Shown piece by piece: positions 1-5,439 of a stretch of 5,952 nt of DNA. Numbering within the stretch: position 1 is the first letter of the stretch; every line of letters begins with the position of its first letter. The DNA is from JALOAP01 sp964632355 (GTDB taxonomy: Bacteria; Chloroflexota; Dehalococcoidia; Tepidiformales; Tepidiformaceae). The stretch covers positions 1-5,952 of the forward strand of contig CAZWBW010000137.1 of NCBI GenBank assembly GCA_964632355.1. Direction: 5' to 3'. The position numbers and the translations under genes were made by a program. The notes beneath the pieces are model-generated. The model did not search any database. It saw only the letters and a list, made by a program, of their open reading frames with translations, and was not told the origin of the DNA.

Positions 1-1
1 G

Positions 2-1180
2 GGCGGCCATGCGTCGCTACCATCTGAAAACCAGCCTCCCGTCCCTCAGTTCAAGCAACTTCGCCGTGCCTATGGGTTCGACGACGTAGCCATCGTCCCG
101 GGTTCGGTGACCATTAACCCCGAACTCGTGGAGATCGGGCTCGAAATCGGACCGCACAAGTTCAAGATCCCCTTCCTCGCCTCGGCCATGGATGCCGTGG
201 TCGACCCCAGCTTCGCCATCGCAATGCACAAGGCCGGCGGCCTCGCCGTGCTCAACCTCGAAGGCGTCTGGACCAAGTATGACGACCCGCGGCCCATCCT
301 CGAAGAGGTCGCCTCGGCGAGCCGCAACGAAGCCACCGTCATTCTCCAGAACGCCTACCAGGCGCCGATGCGCGAAGACCTCATTGCGCGCCGCATCAAG
401 GAGATCAAGGACGGCGGCGCTATCGCCGCGGTCTCTGTGACTCCGATGATGACCAAGCGCCTCGCTCCGCTCATCCAGGAGGCGGGCGCCGACATTCTCG
501 TCGTCCAGAGCACCGTCACCACCGCCCGCCACGAGTCGAACAGCGTCGAAGGGCTCCGCTTCGAGAAGCTCCTGAAGGAGATCCACATCCCGGTCATCGT
601 CGGCAACACCGTCGGCTTCGAAGCGACGCTCGAAATCATGCGGACCGGTGTCGCCGGCGTGCTGGTGGGCGTTGGGCCAGGCGCTGCCTGCACCAGCCGC
701 GAAGTGCTCGGCATCGGCGTCCCGCAGGTCACCGCGACCATCGAGTGCGCCGCCGCGCGCGACTACTACTTCCGCGAGACCGGCCGGTACGTGCCGATCA
801 TCACCGATGGCGGCATCCGCACGGGCGGCGACGTCTGCAAGTGCTTCGCTGCCGGCTCCGACGCGGTCATGATGGGTTCGCCGTTCGCCGGCACCACCGA
901 GGCCCCGGGCCGCGGCTACCACTGGGGCATGGCTACGCCGCACGCCAACCTGCCGCGCGGCACCCGCGTCCATGTCGGCGTGAACACCACGCTCCAGAAG
1001 CTCCTCTACGGTCCGACCAGCCGCACCGACGGCACCGAGAACCTTGTCGGCGCTCTCCGCACGGCCATGGGCATGTGCGGCGCCCACAACATCAAGGAGT
1101 TCCAGCAGGCCGAAATGATCGTCGCGCCTGCCATCAAGACCGAAGGGAAGATCTACCAGTTTGCGCAGGCTGGCCAGTAG
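2..1180 (+). CDS. guaB3: GuaB3-type IMP dehydrogenase family protein, 5' end outside window
   Basis: This is a CBS-less member of the IMP dehydrogenase/GMP reductase family, a cytosolic enzyme of guanine nucleotide metabolism (IMP to XMP using NAD is the expected reaction). The frame is open from the left edge and has no ATG, GTG or TTG until GTG at 107. Translation from base 2 already reads RRAYGFDDVAIVPG, the conserved family N-terminus, so 107 is internal and the true start lies left of the window. The visible part is 392 residues. The catalytic loop reads GPGAACTSREVLGIGVPQ, with the nucleophile Cys at bases 689-691, followed by ITDGGIRTGGD and the phosphate-binding MMGSPFAGTTEAPGRG. The barrel runs straight from the N-terminal half to the loop with no inserted CBS pair. 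The GAAC and RGYHWGMATP signatures match GuaB3 rather than GuaB. The 3' end overlaps the next gene by 20 nt. Assignment to GuaB3 is strong; activity as IMPDH rather than a reductase is inferred. Confidence 0.93.
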   Translation, partial: GGHASLPSENQPPVPQFKQLRRAYGFDDVAIVPGSVTINPELVEIGLEIGPHKFKIPFLASAMDAVVDPSFAIAMHKAGGLAVLNLEGVWTKYDDPRPILEEVASASRNEATVILQNAYQAPMREDLIARRIKEIKDGGAIAAVSVTPMMTKRLAPLIQEAGADILVVQSTVTTARHESNSVEGLRFEKLLKEIHIPVIVGNTVGFEATLEIMRTGVAGVLVGVGPGAACTSREVLGIGVPQVTATIECAAARDYYFRETGRYVPIITDGGIRTGGDVCKCFAAGSDAVMMGSPFAGTTEAPGRGYHWGMATPHANLPRGTRVHVGVNTTLQKLLYGPTSRTDGTENLVGALRTAMGMCGAHNIKEFQQAEMIVAPAIKTEGKIYQFAQAGQ

Positions 1181-1781
1181 CTTCCTCGCAATCCTTCTAA
1201 CCGTGGCGGCGGCCCTCCCGGGGGCCGCCGCTTTTGCGGTGACCCAGTCCGCCCCCGAGAAAGACGCCTGCCTCGAGGTCGATATCGACGACCTGGCACC
1301 CGCTGTCGAGGCGTCGAACCTGATCGTGATCGGGCGCGTCGAGCCGCAGAGCAATGGCGGCGCTCGCGTCATCCCGGAGGCGTTTCTCGAAGGTGCGGCG
1401 AGCAGCGAACCCATCGAGCTCCGCCATGTCGAGCCGCCTTCGGAGTGCGCCCTGGTTGAGTTCGCCGAGCCAGCCCGCGTGCTCCTGTTCCTCCACGTCG
1501 ATGACGACGGCCCCCACTGGCCGAACGCTGCTCGCGTGTTCTGGCTCGTTGACGGTCGTGCCAGCCGGGGCGACAGCGCCACCGAATCCACGACCGAAGC
1601 CGAACTGGTTCGCGACATCCGCCGCATCACCGAGCAGTACGCCGTCCCCGCCGACGACCCTTCCGAAGGCGCGGGAATCGACTGGTGGAGCACCATAGTT
1701 CCGGTCGGCGCCGCCAGCCTCGGCCTGCTCGCCGTCGGCTTCTACCTGATGCGGATCTGGCACCGCATCGATCCGAGCTAG
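1161..1781 (+). CDS. Exported, C-terminally membrane-anchored protein of unknown function
   Basis: The family is not recognised. The 206-residue product starts at TTG 1161, inside the end of guaB3. This start keeps the positive n-region (MRR) before a hydrophobic core and an Ala-rich cleavage region, with likely cleavage after AAAFA near residue 26, so it is a Sec-type signal peptide. A GAAGGGAAG purine stretch at 1142-1150 could serve as ribosome binding site. The mature domain (about 27-175) is acidic and has two cysteines, C37 and C96, which could form a disulfide. It includes NLIVIGRV near 53-60, RVLLFLHV near 106-113 and RVFWLVDGRA near 125-134. This beta-strand pattern loosely recalls small secreted NTR/OB-like domains, but that is inference only. 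Residues 177-197 form one transmembrane segment followed by RIWHR, giving an out-to-in anchor. The most likely form is a domain outside the cytoplasmic membrane tethered by its C-terminus. It is probably co-transcribed with guaB3 and meets the HAD gene tail to tail at a shared CTAG. Confidence 0.8.
   Translation: MRRLASSFLAILLTVAAALPGAAAFAVTQSAPEKDACLEVDIDDLAPAVEASNLIVIGRVEPQSNGGARVIPEAFLEGAASSEPIELRHVEPPSECALVEFAEPARVLLFLHVDDDGPHWPNAARVFWLVDGRASRGDSATESTTEAELVRDIRRITEQYAVPADDPSEGAGIDWWSTIVPVGAASLGLLAVGFYLMRIWHRIDPS
1206..1235 (+). terminator. GC-only hairpin plus TTTT, possible terminator or attenuator within signal-peptide codons
   Basis: A perfect 10-bp stem, GCGGCGGCCC (1206-1215) with GGGCCGCCGC (1222-1231), closes a 6-nt loop and is followed directly by TTTT (1232-1235). 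It starts 25 nt after the guaB3 stop, where an intrinsic terminator would be expected. The T-run is short and the same bases encode the Ala-rich core of the downstream signal peptide, so the symmetry may simply come from GC-rich alanine codons. Confidence 0.4.
1748..1769 (-). terminator. Hairpin just past the HAD gene, possible terminator without T-tract
   Basis: A perfect 7-bp stem, GATGCGG (1748-1754) with CCGCATC (1763-1769), closes an 8-nt loop. In the leftward direction it begins 8 nt after the HAD hydrolase stop. It lies in the last codons of the convergent exported-protein gene. There is no T-run on either strand, so it would have to act as a stem-only terminator or an RNA 3'-end stabiliser. 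A stem of this length could also occur by chance. Confidence 0.25.
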
Positions 1782-2596
1782 CGGTACCGCTTCCCGTTCA
1801 ACAGCTCCTCGAGAAGCGTCGCAAGCGGATCGGCGTCTCCGTTCTCCGGCAGAACTTCGTCCGCAGCGTCGCGCGCGTAGTGGTCGCTGTGAGCCATTGC
1901 GACACCCCGTCCCGCCCACGCGAGCATCGCAGCGTCGTTCACGCTGTCGCCGACCGCCAGCACCGAGCGCCGGTCGATGTCGAGGTCCGCGCACAGCAGC
2001 GAAAGCGCATGCCCTTTGTTCGCCTCCGGGGCGACCGCCACTGTCACGGTCGGGAAGTCGAGCAGGTGCAGCGCCTCCCCGTGGAGCGCGGCCAGGTGCC
2101 GGTGCACCTCGGGCGCCTGCTCTCTGTCGCTGATGATCCCGACGCCGGTCGGTGTGACGCCCGCGTTTTCCGGGTCGGGGCGGTACTCCGCCCGGATGCC
2201 CGAGACCCTTGCGTACTCTTCCGAGTCCGGGTTCCAGCGCGAGGCGATGTACCGCACGGGGTTGAACCACTCGTACGGCTGGTCCAGCTCTCGCCCGTAC
2301 TCCACGATTTCGATCGCCGTCCTCCGCTCGATTGGAAACTCGTGGAGCATCGTTCCGTCCTGCAGGTGTACTGAGCAGCCCTGCTGACAGATCACTGGCG
2401 TGTCGAGTTCGAGGTGACGCGCGATCTCGAGCGTCCCGGGGAACATCCGTCCGGAGGCGAGCACGACGACCACGCCCTGCGCACGAAGCTCGCGCACCGC
2501 CCGCCGCAGCCGTCCGGAGGGGTAGGCACGCTCCGGCGGCGTGTTCGGCGGGATGATGGTCCCGTCGATATCAAGCGCAATGAGCTTTACGTCCAT
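1778..2596 (-). CDS. Cof-type HAD family phosphatase (subclass IIB)
   Basis: This cytosolic haloacid dehalogenase-superfamily hydrolase has 272 residues, normal for the Cof/IIB group, and most likely dephosphorylates a sugar phosphate or other small metabolite; the substrate cannot be read from the sequence. All four motifs are present: motif I LDIDGT with nucleophile D9 and acid/base D11, motif II LASGR with S48, motif III K194 in EANKGHAL, and motif IV GDSVND at 216-221 with Mg-binding acids. The C2-type cap lies between motifs II and III (about 80-190). ATG 2596 is chosen because it puts DIDGT at the usual distance from the N-terminus; the frame stays open upstream and GTG 2602 is a close alternative. 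The start overlaps the end of prmC by 10 nt and has no clear Shine-Dalgarno sequence, suggesting translational coupling. The TAG stop shares CTAG with the convergent gene. Confidence 0.92.
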   Translation of the reverse strand: MDVKLIALDIDGTIIPPNTPPERAYPSGRLRRAVRELRAQGVVVVLASGRMFPGTLEIARHLELDTPVICQQGCSVHLQDGTMLHEFPIERRTAIEIVEYGRELDQPYEWFNPVRYIASRWNPDSEEYARVSGIRAEYRPDPENAGVTPTGVGIISDREQAPEVHRHLAALHGEALHLLDFPTVTVAVAPEANKGHALSLLCADLDIDRRSVLAVGDSVNDAAMLAWAGRGVAMAHSDHYARDAADEVLPENGDADPLATLLEELLNGKRYR

Positions 2597-3405
2597 CGGC
2601 ACAACACGTGGCGGTCGATGCCCGCCAGGTCCTTCTGTATCTCCACCCTGGCCCCCTGGGAGGCCGCGTAGTCGGCGACCGTCGCTGCCTGCCCGAACCC
2701 TACTTCGAGCGCGAGGAGCTGCGGCTGCAGTCGCTTCGCACAGTCGTCGATGAGCCGCCGGACCAGCGCCAGCCCGTCCGGGCCCCCGTCGAGCGCGACC
2801 GCCGGCTCCCAGTACCGCACCTCCGGCTCGAGTTCGGCCACCTCTGCAGACGGGATGTACGGCAGGTTCGCAACGACCAGTTCGGCCGACCCGATCGCCG
2901 TCGCCAGGTCCCCGATGACGAACTCGACGGGCGCGCCGTGCCGCCGCGCGTTTCGCCGCGCGACGGTGATGGCGTCCGCGCTCACGTCGACGGCCACCAC
3001 CCGCGCTTCCGGCGCTCGGAGCGCCAGCACGACGGCGATGCAACCGCTTCCAGTGCCCACATCAACAATGGTGCTCCCGGGAAGCCCCGGCTCGCGCAGC
3101 ACCGCTTCGACCAGCAGTTCGGTCTCGGGCCGCGGCACCAGCACACCGGGCCCAACCTCGAACTCCAGCCCGAAGAACTCTTTGCTTTTCGCGATGTACG
3201 CCGCTGGCTCGCGCTGGAGCCGCCGTTCGATGAGCTCCGTCAGCCGCTCCTGCGCCTCCGCGCTGAGCTCCGGGTCCGCGAAGTACCGCGCACGCGACAG
3301 GCCCGCTGCCAGCCGCACAAGGTACTCCGCTTCGAACTCCGGGTCGGGGATGTGATTCCGGGCGAGTTCGGCGGCAACCTCGCGAGCTGCCGCCCGCGCT
3401 CTCAT
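2587..3405 (-). CDS. prmC: Peptide chain release factor N5-glutamine methyltransferase
   Basis: PrmC (HemK) transfers a methyl group from S-adenosylmethionine to the side-chain amide of the GGQ glutamine in release factors. The 272-residue protein has an N-terminal helical domain (about 1-75) ending in REPAAYIAKSKEFFG, which is typical of PrmC. The Rossmann methyltransferase domain follows, with VLVPRPETELLVE (88-100), the SAM loop VDVGTGSGCIA (114-124) and acidic VAVDVS (137-142). The substrate-binding tetrapeptide NLPY is at 180-183, followed by IPSAEV and by EPAVALDGGPDGL (200-212). The C-terminus DLAGIDRHVLCR is also typical. The tetrapeptide is NLPY instead of the usual NPPY; Asn and Tyr, which contact the target glutamine, are kept. 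The start ATG 3405 overlaps the prfA stop in an ATGA, so it is translationally coupled to the gene for its own substrate. Confidence 0.95.
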   Translation of the reverse strand: MRARAAAREVAAELARNHIPDPEFEAEYLVRLAAGLSRARYFADPELSAEAQERLTELIERRLQREPAAYIAKSKEFFGLEFEVGPGVLVPRPETELLVEAVLREPGLPGSTIVDVGTGSGCIAVVLALRAPEARVVAVDVSADAITVARRNARRHGAPVEFVIGDLATAIGSAELVVANLPYIPSAEVAELEPEVRYWEPAVALDGGPDGLALVRRLIDDCAKRLQPQLLALEVGFGQAATVADYAASQGARVEIQKDLAGIDRHVLCRWT

Positions 3406-4481
3406 GCCACGCTCGCCTGCAGCCGTTCTGCTTCGTCCGCCGTTGCCACCGCATCGATCAGGTCGTCGATGTTGCCGTCCAGCCGATCCGGGATGTTGTG
3501 CACCGTGAGGCCGATGCGGTGGTCCGTGATCCGGTCCTGCGGGAAGTTGTACGTCCGGATCTTCTCGCTGCGGTCGCCCGTCCCAACCTGCGAACGGCGG
3601 GCCTGCGTCATCTCGGCTTCCTGCTTCTGGTGCTCGATGTCGAGGAGCCGGGTGCGAAGCACGGTCATCGCCTTGATGCGGTTCTTCAGCTGCGACCGCT
3701 CGTCCTGGCACACCACCACGATCCCGGTCGGGATGTGCGTGAGCCGCACGGCGGTCGCAACCTTGTTCACGTTCTGCCCGCCGGCGCCCGACGAATGGAA
3801 GATGTCGACGCGAAGGTCCTTCTCGTCGATCTCGATGTCCACTTCCTCCGCTTCGGGCAGCACTGCGACCGTCGCCGTCGAGGTGTGAATGCGGCCCTGT
3901 GCCTCCGTTTCGGGCACGCGTTGCACGCGGTGCACGCCGCTTTCGTACTTCAGCCGTGAATAGGCGCCCTCGCCGCGAACTTCGAACACGACTTCCTTGA
4001 ACCCGCCCTTTTCGGACTCCGACGCGCTCAGGATTTCTGTGTGCCAGCCGCGGCGCTCAGCGTACCGGGCATACATCCGGTACAGCTCCGCCGCGAACAG
4101 CGCCGCCTCCTCGCCGCCTGCGCCTGCACGGATCTCCATGATCACGTCGCGGCTATCCCGCGGGTCCTTCGGCAGGAGCGCGCGCTTAATCTGCTGGTCG
4201 AGCTCCGCCAGCTTATGCTCCGCTTCGGCGAGTTCCTGCTCGGCCAGTTCGCGCATCTCCGGGTCGCCGTCTCTGAGCAGCCCCTTCGCATCCGCCGCCG
4301 CGGCACGCGCACGTTCGTACCGCTCGTACAGGTCGACGATGTCTGAGATCTCCGAACGTTCGCGTGCGAGTTGGTTCAGGCGCTCATAATTGGCAGCGAC
4401 TTCGGGCTTGCCCATCTCCTCGGTCAGTTCGTCGAAACGCTGCCGAACGCGCTGTAGCTGCGCGAGAATTGCGTCATCCAT
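3402..4481 (-). CDS. prfA: Peptide chain release factor 1 (RF1)
   Basis: RF1 reads UAA and UAG in the ribosomal A site and triggers release of the peptide. The 359-residue product is full length for the family. A helical domain 1 covers about 1-110, with much coiled-coil-like sequence such as the Glu/Ala/Leu-rich stretch around 50-100. The codon-recognition motif is PET at 190-192 in VQRVPETEAQGRIHTS, which fits the PxT pattern of RF1 and not the SPF of RF2. The catalytic GGQ is at 234-236 in SSGAGGQNVNK, and Q236 is the residue PrmC would methylate. The C-terminal part has NRIKAMTVLRTRLL and DRITDHRIGLTVHNI, both family signatures. All key residues are intact. It is the first gene of the leftward prfA-prmC-HAD cluster and starts at ATG 4481. 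No strong Shine-Dalgarno sequence is visible before it. All three complete genes whose stop lies at a convergent end here use TAG, a codon RF1 reads. Confidence 0.97.
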   Translation of the reverse strand: MDDAILAQLQRVRQRFDELTEEMGKPEVAANYERLNQLARERSEISDIVDLYERYERARAAAADAKGLLRDGDPEMRELAEQELAEAEHKLAELDQQIKRALLPKDPRDSRDVIMEIRAGAGGEEAALFAAELYRMYARYAERRGWHTEILSASESEKGGFKEVVFEVRGEGAYSRLKYESGVHRVQRVPETEAQGRIHTSTATVAVLPEAEEVDIEIDEKDLRVDIFHSSGAGGQNVNKVATAVRLTHIPTGIVVVCQDERSQLKNRIKAMTVLRTRLLDIEHQKQEAEMTQARRSQVGTGDRSEKIRTYNFPQDRITDHRIGLTVHNIPDRLDGNIDDLIDAVATADEAERLQASVA

Positions 4482-4508
4482 GTGTGGTGTGGCCAGTAAG
4501 GTGAGGAT

Positions 4509-4522
4509 CCGGCGATCACCGG
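4509..4522. promoter_or_regulatory. Near-palindrome at the predicted prfA transcription start, possible operator
   Basis: CCGGCGATCACCGG matches its own reverse complement at 12 of 14 positions; only the pair 4513/4518 fails. It lies immediately downstream of the predicted -10 for prfA, where a repressor site would block initiation or a small hairpin could form in the leader. No regulator gene is adjacent, and no known operator is recognised. Confidence 0.25.
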
Positions 4523-4529
4523 TCTTTCG

Positions 4530-4557
4530 AGTATAGCAGTCGCTCCCTCACCGTCTT
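4530..4557 (-). promoter_or_regulatory. Predicted sigma70-type extended -10 promoter for prfA
   Basis: Read leftward, TATACT at 4535-4530 is preceded directly by TGC (4538-4536), forming an extended -10 element. A weak -35 candidate, AAGACG (4557-4552), lies 16 nt upstream and matches three of six consensus bases. Transcription would begin near 4523, giving a leader of about 40 nt before the prfA ATG. The AT-rich hexamer stands out in very GC-rich DNA. Confidence 0.5.
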
Positions 4558-4588
4558 GTCCGTCCTGCAGCGCCCGCCCTCCCTCGCG

Positions 4589-4621
4589 TAGACTGCGCCC
4601 CATCCACTCCAAACCGAGGGA
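4589..4621 (+). promoter_or_regulatory. Possible -10 and ribosome binding site for the crotonase gene
   Basis: TAGACT at 4589-4594 matches four of six bases of a -10 consensus, but there is no -35 at a proper distance, so the promoter call is weak. GAGGGA at 4616-4621 is a good Shine-Dalgarno sequence, 5 nt before ATG 4627, and fixes the start of the crotonase gene. It is the clearest ribosome binding site in the window. Confidence 0.4.
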
Positions 4622-4626
4622 CACGC

Positions 4627-5427
4627 ATGGCTTACGAAGACATCCTGTACGAGGTCGGCGACGACGGTGTCGCCACCCTCACGATCAACCGCCCCGAGCG
4701 TATGAACGCGCTTCGCCCCCAGACCACGAAGGAGATGCGCGAAGCCATCGCCGAGGCCGCCGCGGACGATAATGTGCGCTGCCTGCTCGTCACCGGCGCG
4801 GGGCGCGGCTTCTGCGCCGGCGACGACTTCCAGGCCATCTTCCTCGCCGAGGACCGTGAGCGTCGCCGCGTCGAACGCAAGATCAACCGCCTCAAGGCGG
4901 GCGAAGCGTCGCTCGACGACCTCTTCGGCCTCGAAAAGCCCACTGTCGCCGCGGTGAACGGCCCCGCTGTCGGCTACGGCATGGACCTCGCGCTCTACTG
5001 CGACATTCGCATCGCCTCTGAAGACGCGAAGCTGGGCTGGTTCTTCACGCGGCGCGGCGTTGTCGGAACCATTGGCGGCACGTTCATCCTCCGCCAGCTC
5101 GTCGGGCTTTCGAAGGCGTTCGAACTGATGCTCACCGGCGATCTCGTCGATGCCGCCGAGGCCGAGCGCATCGGCCTCGTGTCCCGTGTCGTCTCGCGGG
5201 ATTCGCTCATGGACGAAGCGCGTGCGCTCGCCCGGAAACTCGCGTCAGGCCCGCCACTCGCTCAGCGCGCCATCAAGCGGGCAATGCACAAGGGCTTCCA
5301 GATGGACTGGAAGACGCTCGGCGAATACCAGCAGGCCATCGGCGATGTCCTCTGGGAGACCGAGGACCACATGGAGGGCGTGAACTCGTTCGTCGAGAAG
5401 CGCGAGCCTCACTTCAAGGGCCGCTAG
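4627..5427 (+). CDS. Enoyl-CoA hydratase/isomerase (crotonase) family protein
   Basis: This crotonase-fold acyl-CoA enzyme has 266 residues, the usual length. The N-terminus VATLTINRPERMNAL (15-29) and the first oxyanion-hole region GAGRGFCAGDDF (57-68) are typical. The second oxyanion region is VNGPAVGYGMDLALYCDIRIAS (from 110), in which the glycines are kept. LTGDLVDAAEAERIGLV (169-185) is the usual helix-turn before the C-terminal trimerisation helices. Aligning by motif with mitochondrial enoyl-CoA hydratase, the first catalytic Glu (rat Glu144, GCELA) is replaced by D120, and the second (rat Glu164, QPE) by F140 within GWFFTRRG. It is therefore probably not a classical hydratase; the FxxRRG segment resembles a crotonase subgroup usually annotated only as hydratase-related. 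The product is unknown beyond acyl-CoA chemistry. The gene is monocistronic, with its own ribosome binding site, and meets hisS tail to tail at CTAG. Confidence 0.92.
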   Translation: MAYEDILYEVGDDGVATLTINRPERMNALRPQTTKEMREAIAEAAADDNVRCLLVTGAGRGFCAGDDFQAIFLAEDRERRRVERKINRLKAGEASLDDLFGLEKPTVAAVNGPAVGYGMDLALYCDIRIASEDAKLGWFFTRRGVVGTIGGTFILRQLVGLSKAFELMLTGDLVDAAEAERIGLVSRVVSRDSLMDEARALARKLASGPPLAQRAIKRAMHKGFQMDWKTLGEYQQAIGDVLWETEDHMEGVNSFVEKREPHFKGR

Positions 5428-5439
5428 GAGCCCTTCGAA
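5413..5439. terminator. Bidirectional hairpin centred on the shared stop codons of the crotonase gene and hisS
   Basis: TTCAAGGGC (5413-5421) pairs with GCCCTT (5430-5435) and GAA (5437-5439), making 9 bp with one bulged C at 5436. The 8-nt loop CGCTAGGA contains the CTAG in which both genes stop. The symmetry means it can form in transcripts from either strand. There is no T-run, so an intrinsic terminator role is uncertain; a stem-only terminator or 3'-end protector is possible. Confidence 0.35.

Noticed and set aside
9..89. ATG at 9 as a possible start for guaB3 or a leader peptide
   Set aside because: It is in a different frame from guaB3 and ends at TAG 87 after about 26 codons. The guaB3 frame is already coding conserved residues through this stretch, and there is no frameshift evidence.
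17..1696. A 559-codon open frame on the minus strand, the longest in the window
   Set aside because: It is antisense to guaB3 and the exported-protein gene. Its translation is compositionally biased (Arg, Gly, Ala, Asp, His) with no recognisable motif, as expected from the complement of GC-rich codons.
1197..2270. A 357-codon minus-strand frame across the first convergent junction
   Set aside because: It conflicts with two well-supported genes and gives low-complexity Arg/Gly/Ala sequence; it is a shadow frame.
1778..3043. A 421-residue version of the HAD protein
   Set aside because: The extra N-terminal 149 residues are prmC read in another frame. The HAD domain begins at ATG 2596, just before LDIDGT.
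2587..3711. A 374-residue version of PrmC
   Set aside because: The extra N-terminal 102 residues are prfA in another frame. ATG 3405 gives a normal PrmC N-terminus and an ATGA overlap with prfA.
2608..3888. A 426-codon plus-strand frame opposite prmC and prfA
   Set aside because: It is antisense to two clear genes, with biased composition and no domain signature.
4424..4624. A 66-codon minus-strand frame through the intergenic region and the start of prfA
   Set aside because: It overlaps the prfA start in another frame, and nothing in its translation suggests a real protein.
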